Notes: a model not told the origin generated them from the letters alone. A DNA stretch of 40,108 bases from Marinobacter pelagius (GCF_003315345.1 NZ_QNRO01000029.1:1-40108), one strand, 5' to 3'. Positions 7,608 to 16,518 are shown, numbered from the stretch's first letter. Numbers and translations: made by a program.

Positions 7608-8963
7608 TCAGATCCGCACAATGGAGTGATAACCGGCCACCTCTACCGAATATCGGCTATTCATGCGTAGATGATCCCGCATGGCTTCCAGCGCCTCCGG
7701 ATCCCCATGAATCAGGTTAATCGGCGTTTCGGGGGCCAAAGCACTCTGGGCAAGCCATTGTTCAATCTCTGTGAAATCCCCGTGTCCGGAAAGCCCGCTC
7801 AACACCTCTACCCGGGCCTTGACGGGAAACCAGTCACCGTGGATCTTCACCCTTTCCGCTCCACTAACCATCTTGGCCCCTCGTGTTCCCCCGGCCTGAT
7901 AGCCGGCGAAGATAACGGTTGTGCGGTGCTGGCCCAGGAGACGCTTGAAGTGATGAAGTATGCGTCCGCCTGTTGCCATGCCACTGCCGGCAATGATTAC
8001 GTGGGGGTATGCCTGGTCAGCCAGCGCCTTGGAGTCCTGAACACTGCGACTGTATTGAACGGTGCCACACATTTCATGGCACTCTGAACGGCTCAACCGG
8101 TGCTGATCCTCATAGCGGCAGTAGATTTCGGAAACATCAATTGCCATGGGACTATCCAGATATACTGGCAACTTCGGAATTCTCCCCGACCGCATCAGGG
8201 CAGTTAACATGTGCTGCAACACCTGCGCCCTGCCCACGGCAAAGGCCGGAATCAATATATTGCCCCCTTTGTCGACGGTTTCATTGACGATATCTGCCAA
8301 CTGCGAAAACGGGTCCGCGTTGTCATGCCGACGATTGCCATACGTTGACTCCAGCATCAGCATGTCCAGAGCTGGCAGAGGAGCCGGCGCCCTCATGAAA
8401 ATATCATTGAGCCGCCCGACATCACCGGAAAACCCGATGCATTTTCCTTCCGCCTCAATAATGATGCAGGCGGCCCCGAGGATATGCCCTACCGGATGCA
8501 GGTGGAAGCGTATATCACCGAGCAAGACCTCCTCATAAAAGCCTACCGGCTCAAACAGCTCCATACAGGCTTCGGCATCATTCTGATCATACAGTGGCGC
8601 CGGAACCTCATGTTTACTCAGTCCATGGCGGCCGAGGTAATGCGCCTCCTCTTCCTGGAGATGGCCGCTATCGGCCAGCAGTATTTCACTCAAATCACGG
8701 GTTGCATGATGGGTATAAACCGCCCCGCGAAACCCCTGCTTGTACAACACGGGTATATAGCCCGAGTGATCCAGGTGGGCGTGGGTCAGAAGCACTGCGT
8801 CCAGTGATTCTATATCCAGCGGCAATGGCTGCCGGTTGCGCTTTCTCAGCCACTTGTAACCCTGGAACAGGCCACAATCAACCAAAACCCGCGTCTCACC
8901 CGCTTCAACCAGGAACTTGGATCCGGTAACCGTCTCGGCGCCACCCAGGAACGTAATATTCAT
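7608..8963 (-). CDS. Beta-CASP metallo-beta-lactamase fold RNase (CPSF/YSH1-like)
   Basis: 451 aa. Metallo-beta-lactamase motif HAHLDH at residues 61-66, with further ligands in PVGHILGAACI and GFSGDVG. The beta-CASP half has LESTYGNRRH, ILIPAFAVGRAQ, IIAGSGMATGGRI and the final SGLSGHGD. The family (COG1236) processes RNA or degrades it exonucleolytically. It overlaps the PRPP-synthetase-like gene by ATGA and is the last gene of the phosphoketolase operon. In that setting it may supply nucleotides from RNA to the phosphorylase; this is inference from position. No symbol is safe. Confidence 0.88.
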   Translation of the reverse strand: MNITFLGGAETVTGSKFLVEAGETRVLVDCGLFQGYKWLRKRNRQPLPLDIESLDAVLLTHAHLDHSGYIPVLYKQGFRGAVYTHHATRDLSEILLADSGHLQEEEAHYLGRHGLSKHEVPAPLYDQNDAEACMELFEPVGFYEEVLLGDIRFHLHPVGHILGAACIIIEAEGKCIGFSGDVGRLNDIFMRAPAPLPALDMLMLESTYGNRRHDNADPFSQLADIVNETVDKGGNILIPAFAVGRAQVLQHMLTALMRSGRIPKLPVYLDSPMAIDVSEIYCRYEDQHRLSRSECHEMCGTVQYSRSVQDSKALADQAYPHVIIAGSGMATGGRILHHFKRLLGQHRTTVIFAGYQAGGTRGAKMVSGAERVKIHGDWFPVKARVEVLSGLSGHGDFTEIEQWLAQSALAPETPINLIHGDPEALEAMRDHLRMNSRYSVEVAGYHSIVRI

Positions 8964-9883
8964 CGGCTCTTACTCCCGTCTTGATTGAGAAAATGCCTGA
9001 TCGGTGGCGCCAGCAACTCACTGATATCAATCCCGTTGGTACTGTGTGGAATGGTGTTGGTGGTCACCAGAGACTGTAAGCCCGCAGCCAAAAGATACTG
9101 ATCCGAAGCCTCGGCAAAGATGCCGTGCACCGCAGCACAGAGAATAGCCTCCATGCCCTGCAACCTTAGCGCTTTGACACATTCACCAACCGTGCGGCCA
9201 CTGGAGATGACGTCATCTATGATGATGGCGGTGCGGCCCCGGTACCGGGATAAATCCGGCAGTGCGACTTCGACACGCCGGTCACCCAGGCGCTGCTTGG
9301 CACCGATGACATAAGGGTGACTGCTGGCCTCTGCAATACTGGCAACCCATTGCTCACTCTCGGCATCCGGGCCCACCAGCAGTAGATCGTTCTGCCCCCT
9401 GAGCCAGCTCGCCAGTGCAGGTGCCCCCTGAACAACCTGGGTAGGTACGCTATAAATTTCACCGAGGGAGTGATATCGATGCAAATGCGGGTCAACCGTT
9501 ATCAACCAGTCGATATGGCGCGACAAAGATTGTGCAAACACACCGGAGGTGACCGCCTCCCCGGCCCGGAAACGACGGTCCTGACGCATATAGCACAGAT
9601 AGGGTGCGACCAGCCCCACCGAGCGTGCACCGAGCTCCCGAAGGGTCTCGAAAAGGAACAGATGGGCAAGGTACCTGGTGTCCGGATAGGACAAGTCAGC
9701 CAACACAATACATCGCGCGCCACTGACCGGAGTATCGATACGCAGGTAGGACTCACCATCGGGGAACCTGCGAAATTCCAGACGCCCCTGCTCCAAGCCA
9801 AGCTGATCACACAGCTTTTCCCGTAAGGGATGGTTTTCCAGGCAAAACAGAACCACTCGCTCGCTACTCTTGCCCACAATCAC
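8960..9883 (-). CDS. Ribose-phosphate pyrophosphokinase-like enzyme
   Basis: 307 aa, GTG start overlapping the upstream stop (GTGA). PRPP-synthetase features: PYLCYMRQDRRF (about 94-105), the metal/pyrophosphate motif DPHLHRYHSL (131-140) and the PRPP-binding loop DDVISSGRT (223-231). The reaction would be ribose 5-phosphate + ATP to PRPP + AMP. It is probably a paralogue of the housekeeping prs and looks more like the archaeal-type branch. It sits between a nucleoside/AMP phosphorylase and a beta-CASP RNase, which points to a salvage or recycling role. AMP made here could be substrate for the adjoining phosphorylase. Confidence 0.82.
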   Translation of the reverse strand: MIVGKSSERVVLFCLENHPLREKLCDQLGLEQGRLEFRRFPDGESYLRIDTPVSGARCIVLADLSYPDTRYLAHLFLFETLRELGARSVGLVAPYLCYMRQDRRFRAGEAVTSGVFAQSLSRHIDWLITVDPHLHRYHSLGEIYSVPTQVVQGAPALASWLRGQNDLLLVGPDAESEQWVASIAEASSHPYVIGAKQRLGDRRVEVALPDLSRYRGRTAIIIDDVISSGRTVGECVKALRLQGMEAILCAAVHGIFAEASDQYLLAAGLQSLVTTNTIPHSTNGIDISELLAPPIRHFLNQDGSKSR

Positions 9884-11391
9884 CTCTCCGTCTGAAGGGA
9901 AAAAATTGGGGCCTCACCCGCTATATAGGCCAGGGCATAATCCCGTTCGCCGGTGCTTTCACTCAGCAACTCGTAGAGTGGATCCCCAACTGCTACGGTA
10001 TCGCCCACGTGGGCAAATAACCGCAACCCGGCCGCAGGGCTCGCCGGTGCACCGGCGAGCTTGGCCAGGCGAGCCAGCCGGCGATTATCAACAGACAGAA
10101 TGGTCCCCGGTTCGGTGGCTAATACCCGGTGCCGGAACCTGGCATTCCCCAATTGTTTCAGCCCGCCCTGCTCTTGAGTAATGCGCCGGAACTGTTCCCA
10201 GGCCCGGCCACTTTCAAGAATGTGCCGGGCCTTCTGCTGGCTGGCCTCCAGTCCGCCGTTATCCGCCATGTCGAACACATGAGCCGCCAGCAGCAACGCT
10301 CGCTCTTTAAGGTCATCCGGAGCTTCCTGCCTTCCCTGAAGCACCGCCATCACATCCCGAGCCTCCTCCACCGGCCCTATGCCCGAGCCGACCGGGCGGC
10401 TGCCATCCGTCAGAACACAGCGGACGACCAACCCGCAGGCAGCGCCCACTTCAGAAAACAGAAAGGACAGTCGGTCAGCCTCCTCACGGCTTCGGACTTT
10501 TGCGGTCGCACCCACCGGAATATCTATCACCACATGGGTTGAGCCGGCAGCAATCTTCTTCGATAGAACCGAGGCCACGAGCTGCCCTTCACCGTCCAGA
10601 TCCAGTGCCCGCTCAATTCGGATCAGCAGGTCATCCGCCGGGCTGAGATTGATGGCCCCTCCCCAAGCCAGGCAAGCACCGGTGTTCCTGACGACACGCT
10701 GAATGTCTGCCAGCGCCAGATTGACGGTTGTCAGAGCTTCCATCGTATCCGCCGTGCCGGCAGACGAGGTAATGGCCCGGGAAGACGTCTTGGGCATGAC
10801 CAGCCCTGCCGCACTGACGATGGACACCACAAGCGGTGTGGTCCTGTTGCCGGGGAGACCACCCACACAGTGCTTATCGAACACCCGGGTGGTGCCCTCC
10901 CACGTCAGGTGTTCTCCGCAGTCGACCATGGCCTGGGTCAGCCCGGCAATTTCATTCAAAGCCAGCCGGCCACCGGCGCAAACGCTTAAAAAGCAGGCAA
11001 TTTCAAGATCACTGTATCTATACTCGGAAATGTCGGCGACGATTCTGGTTAACTCATCCTGGCTCAGTGCGTGGCCGAACACTTTCTTTCGCATCAGACT
11101 CAATGATTCAGTAACCGGCGCGTGGTGGACTGATACCGGCTCCCCAGGCGATACGCCCAACCGCTCCATGGCAATGTTGGAAAGCCCTGCATGGCCCTCC
11201 GGAACCGCCCCGCCGTAGACCACATTGAGCGTCGCGATAATAGATTTGTTCTTTGCCGTAACGCCCACCCTGGTGCGTGCGGCCAGTCCCTCTGATCGGC
11301 ACACCTCACAATCATCCCGCATGAAGATGACGGGCTCCTGATGCGTATCAATGCCGATCAGAAAGGCCTTTAGTTGGTTGGCTGAACCCAT
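9880..11391 (-). CDS. Archaeal-type AMP/thymidine phosphorylase
   Basis: 503 aa from ATG 11391 (GAGGGA upstream). It has an ~85-residue N-terminal domain lacking in ordinary DeoA. Then follow the pyrimidine-phosphorylase core motifs KHCVGGLPGNR (173-183) and TSSRAITSSAGTADTME (202-218, phosphate-binding). Length and N-domain match the archaeal AMP phosphorylase / 'putative thymidine phosphorylase' family (TIGR02645-like). The AMP enzymes release a free base and ribose 1,5-bisphosphate from NMPs. Whether this protein prefers NMPs or nucleosides cannot be decided by eye. It is downstream of the phosphoketolase and the helical protein and overlaps the PRPP-synthetase-like gene. Confidence 0.82.
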   Translation of the reverse strand: MGSANQLKAFLIGIDTHQEPVIFMRDDCEVCRSEGLAARTRVGVTAKNKSIIATLNVVYGGAVPEGHAGLSNIAMERLGVSPGEPVSVHHAPVTESLSLMRKKVFGHALSQDELTRIVADISEYRYSDLEIACFLSVCAGGRLALNEIAGLTQAMVDCGEHLTWEGTTRVFDKHCVGGLPGNRTTPLVVSIVSAAGLVMPKTSSRAITSSAGTADTMEALTTVNLALADIQRVVRNTGACLAWGGAINLSPADDLLIRIERALDLDGEGQLVASVLSKKIAAGSTHVVIDIPVGATAKVRSREEADRLSFLFSEVGAACGLVVRCVLTDGSRPVGSGIGPVEEARDVMAVLQGRQEAPDDLKERALLLAAHVFDMADNGGLEASQQKARHILESGRAWEQFRRITQEQGGLKQLGNARFRHRVLATEPGTILSVDNRRLARLAKLAGAPASPAAGLRLFAHVGDTVAVGDPLYELLSESTGERDYALAYIAGEAPIFSLQTER

Positions 11392-11439
11392 AATCCCTCG
11401 CTGCGCAAAACGGACGACGGTTTGCCAGATCAACAACTC

Positions 11440-11898
11440 TCAGAGATCGTCCATGCGGCCAATCTGGCGGGCCAGGCGCATGGATTCATTTTCTTCCATA
11501 GTCAGGAGCGACTCGAGCAGTTCCCGCGCTTCAGGAATCTCGGCTTTTCCGACCATGGTTTTATAGAGATCAATAATCTGGTCATGGAAATCGAAGACCT
11601 CGCGGCAGATGCCCGCAAAATCAAGCTTCGCGTATGGCTCGTCGCAGGTTCGGTGGGTTTTGATCGGGTTATGGGACAGATAATCGTAAACCCGGGTTTC
11701 CAGGGCCTTAAGGTCTCCCTGCTGTTCAAACTCAGTCACAATGCGTTCCATTTCGGACTCATGGGTTGCCAGGTAGTCCAACAGCGCCTTTGCCCGTTCC
11801 TCTTCATTCTTTGTCGCGCAATGGGACATGCAACGTGCCAGGTTGGCATGCAGATCCCGTGTCCACTCAATCAGCTCCCGAAACGTTCTGATATCCAT
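11440..11898 (-). CDS. All-helical acidic protein, possibly ferritin/hemerythrin-like
   Basis: 152 aa, charged and helical, with no signal peptide. It has regularly placed His/Glu (RDLHANLARCMSHC, ATHESEMERIV, FDFHDQIIDLY, TMEENESMRLARQ) such as occur in di-iron helical bundles. I cannot name the family; similar small helical proteins are often mis-annotated as 'ATPase' but no Walker motif is present. It lies between the phosphoketolase and the phosphorylase, in the same orientation. A ferritin- or hemerythrin-like oxygen or iron role is a guess that fits the FNR-type promoter upstream. Confidence 0.65.
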   Translation of the reverse strand: MDIRTFRELIEWTRDLHANLARCMSHCATKNEEERAKALLDYLATHESEMERIVTEFEQQGDLKALETRVYDYLSHNPIKTHRTCDEPYAKLDFAGICREVFDFHDQIIDLYKTMVGKAEIPEARELLESLLTMEENESMRLARQIGRMDDL

Positions 11899-11978
11899 TA
11901 CCGGTTACCTCTTACACCTGGTTGACGATAAAAGGGCTAACGCTCATCGCAGTCATGCCCTCGTGCAAAAAGACTTCC

Positions 11979-14402
11979 TCAGCCGGCCGGCGTTCCCCAT
12001 TGCCATTGTGTTACTTCCGGCATATCAACACCGTGCTCGGTGATGTAATGCTGGTGCTCAATAAGCCGGTCCCGCAGCCACTGTTTGAGATAGGCTGCCC
12101 GAGCCCCCAATTGCGGAACCCGGTCGATAACGTCTGCCGCCAGATGGAAACGGTCCATGTCGTTGCGCACCACCATGTCGAAGGGCGTGGTGGTGGTGCC
12201 TTCCTCCTTATAGCCACGCACATGGAGATTCTTATGGTTGGTGCGCCGGTAGGTCAGGCGATGGATCAGCCAGGGATACCCGTGGTAGGCAAAGATAATC
12301 GGTTTGTCGGTGGTGAACAGGGTATCGAAGTCTTTGTGAGACAGACCATGCGGGTGTTCCGCCTGATCCTGCAGGGTCATGAGATCCACTACATTGATCA
12401 CTCGCACCCTGAGCCTGGGCAGGTGATGGCGCAGGATATCCACCGCCGCCAGGATCTCCAGTGTCGGCACGTCGCCGGCACACGCCATGACCACATCCGG
12501 CTCGCTGCCCTCATCGTTGCTGGCCCACCCCCAGATGCCGATACCCGCGGTACAGTGCTTGATGGCCGCGTCCATGCCGAGCCACTGTGGCTCGGGCTGC
12601 TTGCCGGCCACGATGACATTCACGAAGTTGCGCGAGCGCAGGCAGTTGTCGGTTACGCACAGCAGCGTGTTGGCATCAGGCGGCAGGTAGACGCGAATAA
12701 CGTCGGCTTTCTTGTTCACCACATGGTCTATAAAACCGGGGTCCTGGTGCGAAAAACCGTTGTGGTCCTGGCGCCAGACGTGGGAAGTCAGCAGATAATT
12801 GAGTGAGGCAATGGGGCGACGCCAGGGGACCTCTTTACCAGCAACCTTAAGCCACTTGGCATGCTGGTTGAACATGGAGTCGATGATGTGAATAAAAGCC
12901 TCATAGCAAGAAAATAGCCCGTGCCTGCCGGTCAGCAGATACCCCTCCAGCCAGCCTTGGCAGGTGTGTTCGGAGAGGATCTCCATGACCCGGCCGTCCG
13001 GCGCCAGGTGATCGTCTCCCGGGAGGGTTTCGGCCATCCAGGCGCGGTTGGTCACCTCGAACAGGGCGCCAAGGCGGTTGGAGTTGGTCTCATCCGGACC
13101 CATCACACGGAAGCTGCGCGTCTCGTTATTCAGTTGCATCACGTCGCGCAGGTAGGTACCCATAACCCGGGTCGATTCCGCCTGCTCCGCGCCGGGGCTG
13201 GTGACTGCAACAGCAAATTCGCGAAAGTCGGGCAGTTGCAGATCCCTGAGCAGCAGCCCGCCGTTGGCGTGCGGGTTGGCGCCCATGCGCCGTTCACCTT
13301 TCGGTGCCAGAGCTGCCAGCTCCGGTTTCAGGGCCCCGTTCGGCTCGAACAGTTCTTCAGGACGGTAACTTTTCATCCAGTCTTCAAGCAGCTTCAGGTG
13401 CTCAGGCTTGCTCGCCATCGCTGAGAAAGGTACCTGGTGCGAGCGCCAGGTACCTTCACTCTTCAGGCCATCCACTTCTTTCGGGCCGGTCCAGCCCTTT
13501 GGGGTTCGGAGGACAATCATTGGCCATCGCGGGCGCCCGGCGGCGCCCCTGGTGCGGGCTTCGTGCTGGATTTCCCTGATCTCGGCCATGACCGTATCCA
13601 GGGTCGCCGCCATACGCTGGTGCACCCGCGCGGGCTCATCGCCTTCAACGAAATAGGGCCGGTAGCCGTAGCCGATGAACAGGCTCTCCAGCTCATCACG
13701 GGGAATGCGCGCCAGCACGGTGGGGTTGGCGATCTTGTAGCCGTTCAGGTGCAGTATCGGCAGTACCGCGCCGTCCTGGGCAGGATTGAGAAACTTGTTG
13801 GAGTGCCAGGCGGTAGCGAGTGGGCCCGTTTCGGCTTCGCCGTCACCGACCACACACGCCGCAATGAGCTCCGGATTGTCGAATACCGCGCCGAAGGCAT
13901 GGGACAGGGAGTAACCGAGCTCGCCCCCTTCGTGGATGGAGCCCGGAGTTTCCGGCGCCACGTGGCTTGGTATGCCACCGGGAAACGAGAACTGCCTGAA
14001 CAAACGCTGCATGCCCGCTGCGTTCTGCGGAATGTTCGGATAAAGCTCGCTGTAGCTGCCTTCCAGCCAGGTATTGGCAACCAGGCCCGGCCCTCCATGT
14101 CCGGGGCCAGTGATGTATATGATATTCAGATCCTGCGCTCGGATGATCCGGTTCAGGTGTACGTAGATGAAGTTAAGCCCCGGGGTGGTTCCCCAGTGTC
14201 CCAGCAGTCGCGCCTTGACGTGCTCCAGAGTCAGTGGCTCGGTGAGTAACGGATTGTCGCGCAGGTAGATCTGCCCCACCGAGAGGTAGTTGGCGGCCCG
14301 CCAGTAGGCGTCCATTCTGTGGAGTTCATCCGGCGTCAACGGGCCAGGTTCGGCATTGCTTTTTTCCGCTTGCACCGACTTTTTCAAGATCAGATCCTCC
14401 AC
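11979..14402 (-). CDS. xfp: Phosphoketolase (xylulose-5-phosphate/fructose-6-phosphate)
   Basis: 807 aa, the full family length. Thiamine-diphosphate enzyme motifs typical of phosphoketolase: GHGGPGLVANTWLEGSYSE, GDGEAETGPLATAWHSNKFL, HLNGYKIANPTVLARI and GWTGPKEVDG, with a C-terminal pyrimidine-binding-like domain (DNPLLTEPL at the N-terminus). It splits xylulose 5-phosphate (and often fructose 6-phosphate) with phosphate into acetyl phosphate plus glyceraldehyde 3-phosphate (or erythrose 4-phosphate). First gene of the operon 14402-7608. No acetate kinase is in the window. Its promoter region carries a perfect FNR-type palindrome, fitting a fermentative or low-oxygen role. Confidence 0.95.
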   Translation of the reverse strand: MEDLILKKSVQAEKSNAEPGPLTPDELHRMDAYWRAANYLSVGQIYLRDNPLLTEPLTLEHVKARLLGHWGTTPGLNFIYVHLNRIIRAQDLNIIYITGPGHGGPGLVANTWLEGSYSELYPNIPQNAAGMQRLFRQFSFPGGIPSHVAPETPGSIHEGGELGYSLSHAFGAVFDNPELIAACVVGDGEAETGPLATAWHSNKFLNPAQDGAVLPILHLNGYKIANPTVLARIPRDELESLFIGYGYRPYFVEGDEPARVHQRMAATLDTVMAEIREIQHEARTRGAAGRPRWPMIVLRTPKGWTGPKEVDGLKSEGTWRSHQVPFSAMASKPEHLKLLEDWMKSYRPEELFEPNGALKPELAALAPKGERRMGANPHANGGLLLRDLQLPDFREFAVAVTSPGAEQAESTRVMGTYLRDVMQLNNETRSFRVMGPDETNSNRLGALFEVTNRAWMAETLPGDDHLAPDGRVMEILSEHTCQGWLEGYLLTGRHGLFSCYEAFIHIIDSMFNQHAKWLKVAGKEVPWRRPIASLNYLLTSHVWRQDHNGFSHQDPGFIDHVVNKKADVIRVYLPPDANTLLCVTDNCLRSRNFVNVIVAGKQPEPQWLGMDAAIKHCTAGIGIWGWASNDEGSEPDVVMACAGDVPTLEILAAVDILRHHLPRLRVRVINVVDLMTLQDQAEHPHGLSHKDFDTLFTTDKPIIFAYHGYPWLIHRLTYRRTNHKNLHVRGYKEEGTTTTPFDMVVRNDMDRFHLAADVIDRVPQLGARAAYLKQWLRDRLIEHQHYITEHGVDMPEVTQWQWGTPAG

Positions 14403-14447
14403 AAAAATCCAGCCTACTTGTGCTTCAGATCAGGACCGCACCCGGAT

Positions 14448-14539
14448 AGCGTAGGAACACGCCAGCAAAGCAAAGCACAGCCACCTGAATTCAAGCTGAA
14501 TTATTTGAGCGAATCAGACCGCACGTTGATCTCAATCAA
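14448..14539 (-). promoter_or_regulatory. Composite promoter: FNR-type site plus TTCAG box (copy 3)
   Basis: Leftward: perfect TTGAT-TGAG-ATCAA palindrome (14539-14526), 25 bases, then TTCAG-CTTGAA-TTCAG (14500-14485). A -10-like TTTGCT lies at 14474-14469, ten bases beyond the repeat; TACGCT at 14453-14448 is an alternative. The centres of the two sites are 40 bp apart, exactly as upstream of 21816. It should drive xfp and the four genes behind it. The FNR-type palindrome might also affect the rightward operon at 14723. Confidence 0.55.
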
Positions 14540-14577
14540 ACCCGTAATCACCCAACAAAAAATAACAGTGCCGTCGC

Positions 14578-14609
14578 TTGACGTATGACCTGATCAAAGG
14601 TTTTATAAT
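14578..14609 (+). promoter_or_regulatory. Possible promoter with long spacer for the 14723 operon
   Basis: TTGACG (14578-14583) and TATAAT (14604-14609) are near-consensus but 20 bp apart, the long spacing used by MerR-family-controlled promoters. Inside the spacer is a short dyad, ACCT-GATCAA-AGGT (14588-14601). The dyad is shorter than a standard CueR site, so a MerR regulator is only suggested. About 113 bases of leader would precede the ATG at 14723. Confidence 0.4.
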
Positions 14610-14722
14610 CACCTCAACGATCAAAGTTGCTGCTCTGCTTGCCGCTCTCCCCGCGTTCAAAAAGCATCTGAACCAGAGTATAGGTCAGGGCGGCGATAAC
14701 CGTTCGACACACGGAAACCAAC

Positions 14723-15118
14723 ATGCCGTCTCGCCAACTCCTCGCAGCATTGTTAAGCGTTTTGCTGTTGATCGGCGGCCCGACCCAGGGGCTTGCCTCG
14801 GTAGCCAATGCCAACGCGACGAACACGAGCCTCAACGCTACCGGCTGCAACGGAATGGCCAAGGTTGGCAACGCCGGCATGAACCATTCCTCGAGCATGA
14901 ATCCGTCCGGAGTGTCGGTACAGTGCGATACCCCCGAGCAACAGAATTGTCACCTGGCGACCCCTCATTGCGCCTCCGCGTCTGTTTACGGCATGGCCAC
15001 CGGAACATCCGTGCCCCCTGTTCAATCCGCCGCCCGCGTTAATGCCACAGCGGTCCGAGCGGTGTACCACGGCCCCGTTTCCGACGTCCTGACCCCCCCT
15101 CCTGAAGCCTTCTCCTGA
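14723..15118 (+). CDS. Small exported Cys/His/Met protein (CopL-like)
   Basis: 131 aa with signal peptide MPSRQLLAALLSVLLLIGGPTQGLA. The mature part is Asn/Ala/Ser-rich with scattered metal-type residues: TGCNGM, GMNHSSSM, VQCDTPEQQNCHLATPHC. It ends in a Pro-rich tail, TPPPEAF. Size and layout resemble CopL-type copper-binding leader proteins, but the match is loose. First gene of a plus-strand group with a DUF411 protein and CcdA, so a periplasmic metal function is reasonable. Confidence 0.6.
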   Translation: MPSRQLLAALLSVLLLIGGPTQGLASVANANATNTSLNATGCNGMAKVGNAGMNHSSSMNPSGVSVQCDTPEQQNCHLATPHCASASVYGMATGTSVPPVQSAARVNATAVRAVYHGPVSDVLTPPPEAFS

Positions 15119-15221
15119 TCCTGACGCAGCTTCATTGTCGGGCGATATCGCCCGGGAAACCCGAATCACATTGTTAACAGGCAAAGCCGTCATAAATGGG
15201 CATGCCTGTCAGGAGATCACC

Positions 15222-15734
15222 ATGAAGACCCAAAAACTTGCCCTTTATACTGGCGTCGCTGCCATTGTTCTTGCCGCCGGCGCCACCACGCTGGCAATCC
15301 AGGCCAACGAATCCTCCGAACCATCAACCCCTCTGGCCTCTGCTGGCGAAACTGGCCCCGCGATCACCATCTATAAGAGCCCAAGCTGCGGCTGCTGTCA
15401 GGGCTGGGTTGAGCACCTTGAGACCAACGGCTTTGAGACCCGCGTTATCGATACCGACAACGTCGGTGCTATCAAGCAGACCCATGGCGTACCGGGAGAG
15501 CTGGCTTCCTGCCACACCGCGTTGATTGATGATGTGGTAATCGAGGGTCATGTGCCGGCTGGCGATATCCTCGCTTACCTGGAAAACCCCCAGTTCAATA
15601 CCCTCGGGCTTTCAGTGCCGGGCATGGTCCAGGGCAGCCCCGGCATGGAAACCGGCCGGAAGGACGACTACCAGGTGATTGCCTTCCGAGCCAACGGGCA
15701 GCAGAGCGTGTTCAGCGAGCACAAAGATTACTGA
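15222..15734 (+). CDS. DUF411 metal-binding protein
   Basis: 170 aa from ATG 15222 (AGGAG upstream); the frame is open upstream but that part is not signal-like. A signal/anchor segment, MKTQKLALYTGVAAIVLAAGATTLA, precedes a thioredoxin-like DUF411 domain. It has KSPSCGCCQGWVEHL (CGCC at 56-59), SCHTALIDDVVIEGHVPA and the Met pair VPGMVQGSPGM. DUF411 proteins are periplasmic copper-associated proteins found in cop/cus neighbourhoods. Here it is followed by CcdA, which could supply electrons to its thiols. Confidence 0.88.
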   Translation: MKTQKLALYTGVAAIVLAAGATTLAIQANESSEPSTPLASAGETGPAITIYKSPSCGCCQGWVEHLETNGFETRVIDTDNVGAIKQTHGVPGELASCHTALIDDVVIEGHVPAGDILAYLENPQFNTLGLSVPGMVQGSPGMETGRKDDYQVIAFRANGQQSVFSEHKDY

Positions 15735-15784
15735 GGCCGTTCCCGGCTGCCGGCCGGGAATACCACTGATTCGGGAGTTCCTGA

Positions 15785-16507
15785 ATGCCAGATCTTGCAA
15801 CCTGGGGCATCCTCGCCGCCTTCCTTGGCGGCCTGGTGTCTTTCTTCTCACCCTGCACTCTGCCACTGGTCCCGGGCTACCTGTCTGTCGTTACCGGCGG
15901 CGCAGTAACCGAGGCGTCGAATCGGCTGAAAGCCTTGTGGCTGAGTGTCTGCTTTGTGCTCGGCTTCAGCCTGGTGTTTGTTGCCCTGGGCGCCAGCGCC
16001 AGTCTTCTGGGGCAGTGGCTGATGGCCTACCGGCAGGAAGCCAATCTGGTGGCCGGGTTGCTGATTGTGCTCATGGGCCTGTTCATGCTGGGTTGGTGGA
16101 GCATGCCGGCCCTGCAACGGGACTGGCGCCTGGGGCATACGCTGGAAGGCGGGCGGCCCACGGCAGCATTCGTGCTGGGCGTGGCGTTCGCCATCGGCTG
16201 GACGCCCTGCATCGGCCCCATACTCGGCGCCATACTGGCCCTTAGCTCAACCCATGCCAACGCGGAAACGGGCATGCTGTACCTTGCAGTGTATTCGCTG
16301 GGACTGGCGCTGCCATTCCTTGGAACCGCGCTGTTCATCGAGCACTTTCGCGAGCGGATGCGAGGGTTCAGTCGCTGGAGCAGACCACTGAGGGCAGTGG
16401 CAGGTCTGGTGCTGGTGATCATGGGCGTAATGGTGATCACCGGGCAAATGACACGGTTTGCATCGTGGATGCTATCGACCTTTCCAGTGTTGGGCAGCCT
16501 TGGCTAA
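15785..16507 (+). CDS. ccdA: CcdA-type thiol-disulfide transmembrane protein
   Basis: 240 aa with six hydrophobic helices. It has the paired cysteines typical of CcdA/DsbD membrane domains: FFSPCTLPLVPGYLS (C24) and GWTPCIGPILGA (C142). It carries reducing power from cytosolic thioredoxin across the inner membrane to periplasmic thiol proteins, e.g. for cytochrome c maturation. Located 50 bases after the DUF411 gene, so it may keep that protein's CGCC reduced. It ends 11 bases from the convergent DUF3147 gene. Confidence 0.9.
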   Translation: MPDLATWGILAAFLGGLVSFFSPCTLPLVPGYLSVVTGGAVTEASNRLKALWLSVCFVLGFSLVFVALGASASLLGQWLMAYRQEANLVAGLLIVLMGLFMLGWWSMPALQRDWRLGHTLEGGRPTAAFVLGVAFAIGWTPCIGPILGAILALSSTHANAETGMLYLAVYSLGLALPFLGTALFIEHFRERMRGFSRWSRPLRAVAGLVLVIMGVMVITGQMTRFASWMLSTFPVLGSLG

Positions 16508-16518
16508 AACACGCGGAA

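Noticed and set aside
14588..14601. CueR operator upstream of the 14723 operon
   Set aside because: The ACCT-N6-AGGT dyad is only 14 bp, whereas CueR sites span about 21 bp; kept only as a long-spacer promoter of low confidence.
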